NCBI RefSeq assembly: GCF_006476045.1
Contig: NZ_SRZY01000023.1
Coordinates: 434,001 to 498,000, forward strand
Length of the DNA: 64,000 nucleotides
Source of the DNA: Sphingobacterium lumbrici
GTDB lineage: Bacteria; Bacteroidota; Bacteroidia; Sphingobacteriales; Sphingobacteriaceae
Direction: 5' to 3'
Under the pieces are notes generated by a model that worked only from the letters and a program-made list of their open reading frames with translations, had not been told where the DNA came from and did not search any database. The translations under genes were made by a program, and so were the position numbers. Positions 36,144 to 45,037 of this stretch are shown in pieces. Numbering within the stretch: the first letter of the stretch is position 1; every line of letters starts with the position of its first letter.

Positions 36144-37031
36144 TTACATACCAGTTAAATTCAATCGAATCGGTAAGCTGTAAGCAACACGTACCGGGCG
36201 GCCGTTTTGAATACCTGGGCTCCACTTTTTCGCCTTTTTTAACAGCGTAACAGCAGCTTGTCCTGTACCGTATGACAAATCACGCACTACTTTAATATCT
36301 GTTAGTTCACCATTTTTTTCTACGACAAAAGAGACATGTAGTGTACCATTTACCCCAGCATCGATAGCTCCACTAGGGTAATCATAATGATCGGCAATCC
36401 ATTTACGAAAAGCTAACATACCACCTGGTGGCTCTGGTTCTATCTCTACCGAGGTAAAAATATCGTCTGCTCCAGCGGTCCCCGTACCACCTTCAACCCC
36501 TTTGGTACTCCCTGTAGCAGCACCTGCCACATCTTTTGTACCCCATTTACCTTCTGTAGTAACTGCACCGCCTTTCATCCCTTTCATGGCTGTAGGGCCG
36601 ATAAGTTTTTTCTTATCTGTCGCTTCTTCTACAGTAGCTACTTCTGTCTCTACTGCTTTTTCTTTGGGCACTGGCTTGATTTCGGGCAACGCAACCACAT
36701 CTAAAGCAGGTTTAGATTCCGCGATTTTTGGTGCTAATTCCTCTACAGGAGGCTTTTCTTCCTCTGGAGGCAACTCTTCGACAAGGTCTTCCAGTGTTAC
36801 TTCTTCGGTAAAAGCAATCTCTTGTTGTGGAGCATCCTTCTTTGGAAACAAGCTGATGTTGAAGACTTGCGTAGCACTGAATACAGCCACTACACTTGCG
36901 ACAATAGCTAAAGCGATGTTAGTCGCCTTAGGCCCTAACTTACGTAGCTCATATGCTCCATAGGCTTTGTTTCTGCCTTCGAAAACAACTTCGAGCCACT
37001 CGCTTTTGAATATATTTAATTTTTCAAACAT
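36144..37031 (-). CDS. tonB: TonB-family energy transducer
   Basis: 295 residues. Cytoplasmic NKAYGAYELRKLGPKATN (typical of Bacteroidota TonB), one membrane helix (IALAIVASVVAVFSATQVF), a proline/glutamate-rich periplasmic spacer (LPPEEEKPPVEELAPK), a glycine-rich stretch and a C-terminal TonB domain (GVNGTLHVSFVVEKNGELTD, KKAKKWSPGIQNGRPVRVAY). It transmits the proton motive force to outer-membrane receptors such as the SusC protein in this window. Third part of the ExbB-ExbD-ExbD-TonB set. Confidence 0.93.
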   Translation of the reverse strand: MFEKLNIFKSEWLEVVFEGRNKAYGAYELRKLGPKATNIALAIVASVVAVFSATQVFNISLFPKKDAPQQEIAFTEEVTLEDLVEELPPEEEKPPVEELAPKIAESKPALDVVALPEIKPVPKEKAVETEVATVEEATDKKKLIGPTAMKGMKGGAVTTEGKWGTKDVAGAATGSTKGVEGGTGTAGADDIFTSVEIEPEPPGGMLAFRKWIADHYDYPSGAIDAGVNGTLHVSFVVEKNGELTDIKVVRDLSYGTGQAAVTLLKKAKKWSPGIQNGRPVRVAYSLPIRLNLTGM

Positions 37032-37061
37032 AACTTCTTGATTTTATGCTAGAACCCTAAA

Positions 37062-37619
37062 CTAATCGTTATAGATTCCTTCTTTTTCCAATAGCGCGAC
37101 TTCTTCCGGCATAATACGATTTGAAATCATATAACGTTTAATGTCAGCGATTTTCATTTCGTCTAGTGCATCAATAATATTGCGTGTTACAGATTGTTCG
37201 CTTGGGCGAATAACAACAATTACGTCCCTCCCGCCTGTCTTTTTTGGAACTTCTGCTTTCATGCGTTGAAGAACTGCGCGAATTCCGTCCTTACTATAAT
37301 CGATTACAGCGGGTGGATAAATTGGACTTGCAATTGAACCATTATACCATACAATCTTGTTATCAGAGCCCAATACTAACGTCACACTACGATGCTCATC
37401 CACGTTTACATCTGTATTTCTATCTGTTTCAACATTTTTATCAGGCATAGCAACGTCCATTGCTTGAGGCTTGTTCAATGAAGTCGTCAACATAAAAAAT
37501 GTGATCAACAGGAACGCCAAGTCTACCATCGCGGTTAAGTCAACTTTACCCCCGTTTTTCTTGGATCTTACTTTACCACCCTTTTTACCACCGCCGGAAT
37601 CTTGATTTAATTCTGCCAT
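37062..37619 (-). CDS. exbD: ExbD/TolR-type biopolymer transport protein (second copy)
   Basis: 185 residues. The short lysine/glycine-rich N-terminus leads into one membrane helix with the key aspartate (VDLTAMVDLAFLLITFFML), then a periplasmic domain ending VIRPSEQSVTRNIIDALDEM. It forms the proton path with ExbB. The second of two different ExbD genes in tandem. Confidence 0.93.
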   Translation of the reverse strand: MAELNQDSGGGKKGGKVRSKKNGGKVDLTAMVDLAFLLITFFMLTTSLNKPQAMDVAMPDKNVETDRNTDVNVDEHRSVTLVLGSDNKIVWYNGSIASPIYPPAVIDYSKDGIRAVLQRMKAEVPKKTGGRDVIVVIRPSEQSVTRNIIDALDEMKIADIKRYMISNRIMPEEVALLEKEGIYND

Positions 37620-37631
37620 ATCTCTTTAATA

Positions 37632-38288
37632 TTATTCAGCTTTAAGTCCTGTTACAAAACTGAACTTATTTTGTTTCTGGTTACGTAACGTTTCAATAAT
37701 TAAATTCAAGCTAGGAAACTTTGCATCTCCATCCGCTTTGATTGCTACCGTCATCAATTCAATATCATCCGGATCCTTATTATCTACGATGGCCTTATCT
37801 TTCAAAATTTTTGCCGATGCAATACGTGCTTCTTTTACCCAATGGAACAGCTCATTTGATACGTCCATCGTAGAATCCACAGGTACACCTTTCTGAAGTT
37901 CTACTGTTCTCTGTCCAGATTCCAACGCCAACAGTTGCTTCAAGTTTTTAATCGGAACCCCAAAATCTTCAGTAAGTTTGAATTTTTCGTATTCTTCAGG
38001 CGTAAAAGAGATACCGTATCTGCTTGACATACTTTTCAATGTCTCGGCACGTACATTAGGATCACTCATGCTATAGAACACTTTTCCCTCATCACCTATC
38101 GTAATCACACTCAAATTACCATCGGGTAATTTAGCTTGAGAATAAGAAGGGGCCGTATCGACAATCAATGTCTCGGGCGTCCTAGCTGTTGCTGTTAGAA
38201 CGAAGAATGTAAGTAGCAAGAAAGATACGTCACACATCGCCGTCATATCGATCGAAGTACTGGTTCTTTTTACTTTTGCTTTACCCAT
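37632..38288 (-). CDS. exbD: ExbD/TolR-type biopolymer transport protein (first copy)
   Basis: 218 residues. Membrane helix with the conserved aspartate (IDMTAMCDVSFLLLTFFVL). It is longer than the second ExbD because of an insertion of about 50 residues around PEEYEKFKLTEDFGVP. The C-terminal part (MTVAIKADGDAKFPSLNLII) is the usual periplasmic fold. Separated by 12 bases from the other exbD. Confidence 0.92.
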   Translation of the reverse strand: MGKAKVKRTSTSIDMTAMCDVSFLLLTFFVLTATARTPETLIVDTAPSYSQAKLPDGNLSVITIGDEGKVFYSMSDPNVRAETLKSMSSRYGISFTPEEYEKFKLTEDFGVPIKNLKQLLALESGQRTVELQKGVPVDSTMDVSNELFHWVKEARIASAKILKDKAIVDNKDPDDIELMTVAIKADGDAKFPSLNLIIETLRNQKQNKFSFVTGLKAE

Positions 38289-38384
38289 TTCTTTAGTTTT
38301 ATTAAATTAACAACTCTATCTTTTATTTAATGATGCCATAGATTTTTATTTTCCATAAAAAAAATAAAAATACCTTATATAGCC

Positions 38385-39215
38385 CTATTTGTGGTTCGCA
38401 GCGTACGTTTGTACGATCGAGAAGCCAGCTTCATCAATAGAATAAGTTAATTTATCAATTTTTGCCGTCAAGATATTGTACATCACAATCGCAAAAGTTG
38501 AAGTTGCGATACCTGTCGCTGTATTGATTAGGGCTTCAGAGATACCATTTGCTAATTTAGCTGAATCTGGAGCTCCACCTGTTGCCAATGCCGAGAAGGC
38601 CTTGATCATACCTGTTACCGTACCCAATAGACCAGTCAATGTACCAATAGAAACTAATGTAGCGATAACGTTTAAGTTTTTCTCTAACATCGGCATTTCC
38701 AATGCTGTTATCTCTTCGATTTCTTTTTGAATCGCTAAAGCAGATTTTTCAGCGTCTAAACCCGGATTTGCTTCTACGTCTTTGTATTTCAACAAACCTG
38801 CTTTGATTACGTTAGCAACCGAGCCTTTTTGCTTGTCACACTCAGCAACCGCAGCGTCAATATTATGACTTTTTAAGAATCCTTGAATCTTTCTTACAAA
38901 GATCCCTACATTTCCTGTACCTGAGGCTTTTCCTATAACGATAAAACGTTCGATAGAAAATACCCATACCATTAAGAACAATCCAATAAGGACAGGTACT
39001 ACAGCGCCTGCATGATATACCATTCCAAGATAGTTCCCTGGTTTTGGTTGATTATCTGAATTATCGTCAATAAAGTTTGTAGGATTACCCATTACATAAT
39101 TCCATACAAGAAAACCGATTATGAAACAAATGATGATTGCTAAGCTTGCAAATACATTACCGGAGTTGCCACTTTCTTGTTTTGCTGGGCTAGTAGTTTT
39201 TGGTGCGTTTGCCAT
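38385..39215 (-). CDS. exbB: MotA/TolQ/ExbB proton channel family protein
   Basis: 276 residues with a low-complexity N-terminus, a first membrane segment (VFASLAIIICFIIGFLVWN), a second (GAVVPVLIGLFLMVWVFSIERF), and the paired helices of the ExbB core (VIATLVSIGTLTGLLGTVTG and GIATSTFAIVMYNILTAKID). First gene of the operon, with its own promoter 90-120 bases upstream. Confidence 0.93.
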   Translation of the reverse strand: MANAPKTTSPAKQESGNSGNVFASLAIIICFIIGFLVWNYVMGNPTNFIDDNSDNQPKPGNYLGMVYHAGAVVPVLIGLFLMVWVFSIERFIVIGKASGTGNVGIFVRKIQGFLKSHNIDAAVAECDKQKGSVANVIKAGLLKYKDVEANPGLDAEKSALAIQKEIEEITALEMPMLEKNLNVIATLVSIGTLTGLLGTVTGMIKAFSALATGGAPDSAKLANGISEALINTATGIATSTFAIVMYNILTAKIDKLTYSIDEAGFSIVQTYAANHK

Positions 39216-39306
39216 TTTACTAATTTTTAGATTTTACTGTTGTTTAATTATTATGTTTAATTCAATTTTTAAGCACGAATACGCTTCATTTCGACATCCG
39301 TCAAAA

Positions 39307-39336
39307 CAAATATACTATTTTGTTACAAAAGTCAAA
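39307..39336 (-). promoter_or_regulatory. Promoter of the ExbB-TonB operon
   Basis: On the minus strand, TTTG (39333-39336), 18 bases, TATATTTG (39307-39314). The -7 box is a full match; the spacing is one or two bases short of the usual. Predicted leader about 85 bases. Confidence 0.55.
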
Positions 39337-39616
39337 TTTTATTTGCATTTAAATTATATTCCTGTTAATTCCGAGGCTTGAGATGATCATCAGCAGCAAT
39401 CATATCCCAAATTCTATATACATTAACGGTGCCTGACGGTGAATATTTTACAATGAAAACCATTTTTTTTATGATATGCAAATTATTAAATTGTTAAATA
39501 TGAAAAATAAGTAAGTATTCACTCATTAAAACACATTCTTGCTGAAGGCATTTTAATCACAAAAATATTATATAAAACATTAATTATAATACCTTTACCC
39601 TAATCAGTATTCCTTA
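39337..39616. other. Intergenic stretch without a clear gene
   Basis: A+T-rich stretch between the ExbB operon promoter and the SUI1 gene. The only item is a 32-codon frame on the minus strand at 39365-39463 (begins MVFIVKYSPSG, ends DDHLKPRN) that has no visible promoter and no recognised relative. Confidence 0.4.
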
Positions 39617-39964
39617 TTACCCAATACTTTTAACCTTGTATCCCATTTGAAGAAGAATATCAAATATTTTTTGTTTGAAATCTCCTTGTATCAAAATTTC
39701 TCCATCTTTCGCACTTCCACCTACTCCACACTTTTGCTTTAACGTCTTAGCCAAATTTACCAGGTCGTCTTCCTTACCAACAAAACCCTCCACTAATGTA
39801 ACGATTTTACCCTTTCGGGCCTTCCTATCTAATAACACGCGTAACCGTTGTTTTTCGTTGGGCAGTGTCTCCTCGTCGGGAGTCTCTTCCGGATTCCTAT
39901 AATCAAAATCATCAGCGGTTGAATATACAACACCGTCGTAGCGCTGTTTTTTTTGCTTTGCCAT
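39617..39964 (-). CDS. SUI1/eIF1-family translation factor (YciH-like)
   Basis: 115 residues. The C-terminal 70 residues form the SUI1 domain: LRVLLDRKARKGKIVTLVEG, LAKTLKQKCGVGGSAKDGEI, LIQGDFKQKIFDILLQMGYK. The N-terminal 35 residues are charged and acidic. Bacterial members may affect start-site fidelity, but are not essential where studied. It lies 12 bases after the lipid kinase gene. Confidence 0.9.
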   Translation of the reverse strand: MAKQKKQRYDGVVYSTADDFDYRNPEETPDEETLPNEKQRLRVLLDRKARKGKIVTLVEGFVGKEDDLVNLAKTLKQKCGVGGSAKDGEILIQGDFKQKIFDILLQMGYKVKSIG

Positions 39965-39976
39965 ATCTAATTTATC

Positions 39977-40852
39977 TTAACAAATAATTTTTAATGAACT
40001 GGGTTTAATACTTATATTTAATATTCCTCCCATATGAATAGGTTCGCCGTCTACATGCACCGGCCCCTCACTATCCCGCTCAATTTGAATCATTTTACCC
40101 GGAATAATTTCCACATATTCGGATTGGTCCGCTGTCTTACTGAATAGATGGTAAATCATCATCGGTAATATATACATCGGAAACTTATGTACAATACATA
40201 CATCCAATAAACCGTCACTTACGGAAGCATTAGGTGCGATGTACGCATTATTACCATATTGTGGTGAGTTGGCCACGCTAATCATGAAAGCTTCTCTTTT
40301 ATATACCACATCGTCAATGGTGAGTGTATATCTACTTGGTTTGTAATTACTCAATACATTGACGATGGATCGCATATATCCGATCGCACCCCTCGTTGGA
40401 TCATTCGCAAAGCGATCGCTCACTGATGCGTCAAAACCAAGTCCGGCAATGTTGAAAAAAGGTCTTTCATTGATCATGCCACTATCTACTTCAACGACAT
40501 CAAATCGATTGATACGACGAATGGCGGAAGTCTCGTTTAAGGGGATACCCAAATACAACGCCAAACCATTCCCTGAACCCTCTGGGATAATTCCCAGCGG
40601 TACGTTGGTGCCGACTAAAGCGGACCCCAGCTCATTGATCGTACCATCGCCACCCACTGCGATGACCGCATCAAAATTCTCGGCCACGGCCGTTTTTCCC
40701 AGTTCGAATGCGTGATTGGGTTTTGTAGTCTGTTGGAAAGTAGGATTAAATCTTTGTAAGTCGAGCACCTCTAAAACCTGCTTATTAAAAGAAGTTTTCT
40801 TTTTGCCCCCTGAAATTGGATTTATAACGAATAATATTTTTTTCCGATCCAT
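39977..40852 (-). CDS. Lipid kinase of the diacylglycerol kinase family (YegS/BmrU-like)
   Basis: 291 residues. It starts with KKILFVINPISGGKKK, followed by the nucleotide-binding GGDGTINELGSAL (about residue 65) and GIIPEGSGNGLALYLGIP, and NIAGLGFDASVSDRF. These are the conserved DAGK-catalytic motifs. It phosphorylates a diacylglycerol-like or sphingoid lipid; since Sphingobacteriaceae make sphingolipids a sphingosine-type substrate is possible but unproven. Operon with the SUI1 gene; divergent from metK. Confidence 0.88.
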   Translation of the reverse strand: MDRKKILFVINPISGGKKKTSFNKQVLEVLDLQRFNPTFQQTTKPNHAFELGKTAVAENFDAVIAVGGDGTINELGSALVGTNVPLGIIPEGSGNGLALYLGIPLNETSAIRRINRFDVVEVDSGMINERPFFNIAGLGFDASVSDRFANDPTRGAIGYMRSIVNVLSNYKPSRYTLTIDDVVYKREAFMISVANSPQYGNNAYIAPNASVSDGLLDVCIVHKFPMYILPMMIYHLFSKTADQSEYVEIIPGKMIQIERDSEGPVHVDGEPIHMGGILNISIKPSSLKIIC

Positions 40853-40934
40853 TATTTAAACACTGTTCTGTCGTAAAGATAAGCATTGGATGCGATTAAA
40901 GTTATAGCAAAAACAGGTAATAAATATAATTTAT

Positions 40935-40966
40935 CTTTTTATAATAGCGAAAGAGTTGTAGCTTTG
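40935..40966 (+). promoter_or_regulatory. Promoter of metK
   Basis: The -7 box TAGCTTTG (40959-40966) is a full match; 20 bases upstream is CTTT, a weak -33. The predicted transcript start near 40973 is only a few bases before the riboswitch. Confidence 0.5.
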
Positions 40967-40978
40967 CACCGACAAAAA

Positions 40979-41056
40979 TGTGGACTGATTTGCATTTTAC
41001 ACTTCTGATGTAAATGGGAGATTGCAACCACAGAAAAAAAGTGCTAAAACCTTTCG
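40979..41056 (+). ncRNA. SAM-II riboswitch upstream of metK
   Basis: The order of conserved blocks matches SAM-II: stem P1 strand TGTGG (40979-40983), then ACTGATTTG, later GATTGCAACCACA (41020-41032) whose CCACA closes P1, an A-rich linker and GTGCTAAAACC (41041-41051), which supplies the pseudoknot strand. Between the two P1 strands is an extra hairpin, CATTTTACA with TGTAAATG (40993-41016). SAM-II binds S-adenosylmethionine and typically shuts off genes for methionine/SAM synthesis, fitting its place before the SAM synthetase gene. The consensus is recalled, not searched. Confidence 0.8.
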
Positions 41057-41119
41057 AAACTAAAAGTTTTTCCACTTCTTATCTAGAAGCATCTTCGGTA
41101 AATCATAATTTCTTTAAAT

Positions 41120-42373
41120 ATGGCGTATTTATTCACTTCCGAATCGGTATCTGAAGGGCATCCGGATAAAATTGCAGATCAAATTTCAGATGCGCTAATC
41201 GACAATTTCTTAGCATGGGATGAAGATGCTCGTGTCGCTATAGAAACATTGGTAACGACCGGACAAGTGGTGTTGGCGGGTGAGGTAAAATCAAAAATTT
41301 ATCTGGACGTTCAAAAAATAACACGTTCGGTGATCGAGCGTATCGGATACACAAAGTCGGAATATATGTTTGAAGCCAACTCCTGTGGTGTGCTTTCAGC
41401 CATTCATGAACAGTCGGCCGACATCAATCAGGGTGTAGACCGTGTTACGAGGCAGGAACAAGGAGCAGGCGACCAAGGGATCATGTTTGGCTATGCCAAT
41501 AATGAAACAGAAAATCTGATGCCGCTAGCATTAGATTTATCACACCGCCTGCTATATGAATTAGCTGCATTGAGACGTGAAAATAAGGAAATAACCTATT
41601 TACGTCCCGATGCCAAATCTCAAGTGACACTGGAGTACAACGACGATCACAAACCCCAACGCATCGATACAATTGTAATTTCTACACAGCATGATGATTT
41701 TGCATCAGAAGAAGAAATGCAACAAAAGATTGCTGAAGATATCAAGACAATCTTAATACCTCGCGTAAAAGCTCAGCTAAAACCAGAATTACAGGTATTA
41801 TTTAACGAGGATATCAAATACCATATTAACCCCACGGGCAAGTTTGTCATTGGTGGACCACATGGGGATACAGGACTTACAGGTCGTAAGATCATTGTGG
41901 ATACCTACGGCGGTAAAGGGGCCCACGGCGGTGGTGCTTTTTCCGGAAAAGATCCATCAAAAGTAGACCGCTCTGCTGCTTATGCTACACGACATATTGC
42001 AAAAAACCTGGTCGCAGCAGGAGTTGCTGATGAACTATTGGTACAAATTTCCTATGCTATCGGTGTAAAAGATCCAATGGGTATCTATGTTAATACCTAC
42101 GGTACAAGTAAAATAGGGTTATCCGATGGTGAAATCGCAAAAAAGATTTCAGAGATATTCGATATGACGCCTTACGGAATTGAGACGCGTTTGGGGTTAC
42201 GCAATCCAATCTATTCGGAAACAGCCGCATACGGTCACATGGGCAGAACGCCACAAACCGTAACGAAGACTTTCGAAAATTCCAACGGAGAGACAAAGAC
42301 ACTAGAAGTAGACCTGTTTACCTGGGAGAAATTGGATTACGTAGACAAAATCAAAGGGGCATTTGGAATTTAA
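41120..42373 (+). CDS. metK: S-adenosylmethionine synthetase
   Basis: 417 residues. It makes S-adenosylmethionine from methionine and ATP. Signatures: [19 protein letters not shown] at the N-terminus, [13 protein letters not shown] (about residue 115), [20 protein letters not shown] and the P-loop-like [20 protein letters not shown]. Full length and single gene. Regulated most likely by the SAM-II element in its leader, giving feedback by its own product. Confidence 0.97.
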   Translation: MAYLFTSESVSEGHPDKIADQISDALIDNFLAWDEDARVAIETLVTTGQVVLAGEVKSKIYLDVQKITRSVIERIGYTKSEYMFEANSCGVLSAIHEQSADINQGVDRVTRQEQGAGDQGIMFGYANNETENLMPLALDLSHRLLYELAALRRENKEITYLRPDAKSQVTLEYNDDHKPQRIDTIVISTQHDDFASEEEMQQKIAEDIKTILIPRVKAQLKPELQVLFNEDIKYHINPTGKFVIGGPHGDTGLTGRKIIVDTYGGKGAHGGGAFSGKDPSKVDRSAAYATRHIAKNLVAAGVADELLVQISYAIGVKDPMGIYVNTYGTSKIGLSDGEIAKKISEIFDMTPYGIETRLGLRNPIYSETAAYGHMGRTPQTVTKTFENSNGETKTLEVDLFTWEKLDYVDKIKGAFGI

Positions 42374-42390
42374 TCTTAAAACGGATTGAT

Positions 42391-42436
42391 AAAAAAAAGG
42401 CTCAAAGAAACTTATTGTTCTTTGAGCCTTTTTTTG
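42391..42436. terminator. Bidirectional terminator between metK and the Sus-like locus
   Basis: AAAAAAAAGGCTCAAAGAA (42391-42409) pairs with TTCTTTGAGCCTTTTTTT (42418-42435), with T-tracts on both sides. It ends metK and the PKD-like lipoprotein gene. Confidence 0.9.
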
Positions 42437-42455
42437 TGTTATATATACTATACTA

Positions 42456-44039
42456 CTAAGGTATGGTTGAGAAAGTAGCACTAACTAACTTAGGAAAGCC
42501 AGTTTCTTCTACCTCTTTTACCAACTGCTGGTTACCCAATGGAATACTGAATAACCTAAAGATTCCACTCGTATTGGGATTTGCAGGATCATAAGTACAT
42601 ACCACCAATTTTTTCAACAATTGACTGTAGAGGTCCGCTCTACCCACCACCTTACTTGTCTGTGGAATATACTGTGTCAGTTTGATATAACTGATTTCCT
42701 CACTGCCGACATTCAACAAGTTGACCGTTATCCCGGCATTATAGTCATAACCCATAATGTCTGCCCCTTTGGTATAGATGAAGTAATTGGCATCGTGGTC
42801 GATTTCGACAAATTTGGACGTCAGCATATCTTCGACATGTATATAAGGGACTGGCACAAATCTCTTGACAATCTTATTGGATAAAAATTGAAGCAAGTAG
42901 CTTTCTTGCGTAGCCGGATTATGAAGCAATGCCGTAATATCGTCCTGAGTAGCACCCCTTTTAGTACCTATTGTTACCACTTTAAAGCCATTCAAAGAGA
43001 TTGGCAATGGTAGCACAAAGTTAGTGTTTGAAGCGGCAGTCGGTGCCGAACTAACAAATACTCCCGCATCCTCATTAAAGATCAGACGAGTCAATTCAGG
43101 TGGTTTTGAGGAGTTTTCGGGGATTGTGAATGTAGATTTAGGGCCTGTAAACCTTGGATTAGCAAGCGCAGTTGGTGTATACGAATTCAAATACCTTATG
43201 GCATATTGCTTAAAGCTTATCAAAGCACGCAAATCAAAACGATTAGCATCATTTCCTTTATGAGCAATAAATGTAGAGGCACCACTGGTTTCCAATAGAA
43301 TAGGCGTTGTCGGCGTAGGTGCTAAAGTCGTGGTTACAAACTGTGACGCTGCTTGATTCACCATAAGATCAAGTGCACGCGCGATTTTCACTTCCTGATC
43401 GGTTACAATTCCTATAAATTGGTACTTGCCATCCGTAAAGGATTGCTCCGTACCCAATGCAGCGATAGAAACAGGCTTACCTGCTAAAGGCAGATTAATC
43501 CCAAGTTCTGCCCCGATATCGATAAACTTCTTATACCCTTCGGGGCGATAAGTCAACATACTGACCGTGGATGTACCCGCTTTCTCACCCAGCAACATCC
43601 AACCTTCTTTTGTCGGTGTAGTAATGAAAATAGAGCCTGTCGTCTTGGCCGATAGCCCTGTACTTTTTTCCTTCACGGTCAACATATACGATATCAACGT
43701 TGTATCCTGTGTTACCAGATTTTGATAGGTAAGTACCGGATTATCGGTCAATGTATCTTGGTCATGAAGACTCGTCCACAGAAAAGAGAACTTATCCGAG
43801 TTAATATCTACTGTTTCACCTCTAAACTTAATCATCGGTTTTATAGGCTCTACACCCTCCAAACCCATCATCACCGTGGTAATCCCCTCCGGCACAGTAA
43901 CAGTCAACTCTTTCGGATCGTAATCTCCTTCGCCAATTAAATCCTGTTCACAGCCTACCAAAAAGAAGGTCAAGCAGCAGGAAAATAACAGTCCCACAAG
44001 CGATATAGGACTTTCCAAATTAAATGATATACCTTTCAT
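42456..44039 (-). CDS. PKD-like family lipoprotein of the SusCD locus
   Basis: 527 residues, with a lipoprotein signal ending FFLVGC (cysteine at about residue 29) then EQDLIGEGDYDP. The N-terminal 120 residues resemble an Ig/PKD-like domain (TVPEGITTVMMGLEGVEPIK); the rest carries repeated motifs with STVSMLTYRPEGYKKFIDIG and ends LVSATFSTIP. Proteins of this class usually follow SusD and DUF4843 genes in Bacteroidota and are thought to sit on the cell surface, but no ligand is known. Last gene of the locus. Confidence 0.75.
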   Translation of the reverse strand: MKGISFNLESPISLVGLLFSCCLTFFLVGCEQDLIGEGDYDPKELTVTVPEGITTVMMGLEGVEPIKPMIKFRGETVDINSDKFSFLWTSLHDQDTLTDNPVLTYQNLVTQDTTLISYMLTVKEKSTGLSAKTTGSIFITTPTKEGWMLLGEKAGTSTVSMLTYRPEGYKKFIDIGAELGINLPLAGKPVSIAALGTEQSFTDGKYQFIGIVTDQEVKIARALDLMVNQAASQFVTTTLAPTPTTPILLETSGASTFIAHKGNDANRFDLRALISFKQYAIRYLNSYTPTALANPRFTGPKSTFTIPENSSKPPELTRLIFNEDAGVFVSSAPTAASNTNFVLPLPISLNGFKVVTIGTKRGATQDDITALLHNPATQESYLLQFLSNKIVKRFVPVPYIHVEDMLTSKFVEIDHDANYFIYTKGADIMGYDYNAGITVNLLNVGSEEISYIKLTQYIPQTSKVVGRADLYSQLLKKLVVCTYDPANPNTSGIFRLFSIPLGNQQLVKEVEETGFPKLVSATFSTIP

Positions 44040-44081
44040 TATCTAAAATATTATTAAAATAAAAATTTAGTCTGTCAAATT

Positions 44082-45008
44082 TTAAGGGAAACTGATTTCC
44101 GCACCCGATGCATCCACTATTGGCGTGCCGGCATTTTTTCTTTCGATCATCAGTTCCTTAGTCAATGCTATTATTCTGTTTGTTAAGCTATCAAACGCAA
44201 TACGCTGTGGCGTACCCGCCCTTGCCCAAGTCCTCGCATAATTTACCAGATTCAGGAAATAATACAGATCAAGGAGCGTAAAAGGCTCAAAACCCACAAG
44301 TATTTGATTCCTTGACGTAAGCCAAGTATTCAATGCGATTACATCAGCATCGTCTTTCCAATAATCCACACCTTTGCGATGCACAGCTTCATATATCGCA
44401 TATAGCTTAGCTGGGGAATATTCACCGTAAACGGGTTCTATCTGTACATAGAACTGCGGTAGTACAAACAGATTTCCAAACTTATAGGTCACCTTGTTCC
44501 AGACATGACTCTCTGGAGAAAAATCATCCGAATTTCTCAGGTACAGCGTAATAGTTTTGGTACTTGTATCCGTTAGTGGAGGGCGTACCAACTCCATATT
44601 CAGACTGAACTGAATCTCATTTGCCGGGATGAAAATAGAGTCCGGATGTGGCAGGATACAATATTCCTGACCATCACCTTCTACTTGGACAATCACCTTC
44701 CTGTTTTCGGAAGAGATTCTGCCATCCGCTTGTAGCAAAAGTGGAAAACTACCGGAACCCGGTTTATTAAACACCATAGACTCGACCTGATTCAGCGGTG
44801 TCAAATAAGAAAATTCGACTACATCTTTGTAGAAATTTCTAACCGTTGCCGAGTTTGGATTTAATACAGCTTGATTCATGAAATAGACAAAATTATCTCC
44901 GGAGTACTTTGCAGGCTCCTCTTTCTTACAAGCGGTCAAGGCAAACACAGTGGCCATTACTAATAATAAGCCGCTATAGCTGTTTTTTAATTTTTTTATA
45001 GTATTCAT
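44082..45008 (-). CDS. DUF4843 lipoprotein
   Basis: 308 residues with a lipoprotein signal (LLLVMATVFALTAC, then KKEEPAK). It contains FVYFMNQAVLNPNSATVRNF and beta-rich repeats, as in DUF4843 proteins encoded next to SusD. The role is unknown; by place it is an accessory surface lipoprotein of the SusC/SusD complex. It lies 29 bases after susD and 42 bases before the PKD-like gene. Confidence 0.75.
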   Translation of the reverse strand: MNTIKKLKNSYSGLLLVMATVFALTACKKEEPAKYSGDNFVYFMNQAVLNPNSATVRNFYKDVVEFSYLTPLNQVESMVFNKPGSGSFPLLLQADGRISSENRKVIVQVEGDGQEYCILPHPDSIFIPANEIQFSLNMELVRPPLTDTSTKTITLYLRNSDDFSPESHVWNKVTYKFGNLFVLPQFYVQIEPVYGEYSPAKLYAIYEAVHRKGVDYWKDDADVIALNTWLTSRNQILVGFEPFTLLDLYYFLNLVNYARTWARAGTPQRIAFDSLTNRIIALTKELMIERKNAGTPIVDASGAEISFP

Positions 45009-45037
45009 AAAACTATCTTCTTAAGTATCACTAAATA

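Noticed and set aside
36502-36963. A 153-codon plus-strand frame
   Set aside because: Antisense shadow of tonB; low-complexity serine/threonine/alanine product caused by the proline/glutamate-rich codons on the real strand.
39365-39463. A 32-codon frame on the minus strand
   Set aside because: No promoter, no recognised relative, and too short to judge by codon use. Mentioned only as content of the intergenic stretch.
41057-41075. Hairpin GAAACT/AGTTTT downstream of the SAM-II element as a terminator
   Set aside because: The stem is short, A+T only apart from two pairs, and the tail is TTCC. SAM-II usually acts on translation, so a terminator is not needed.
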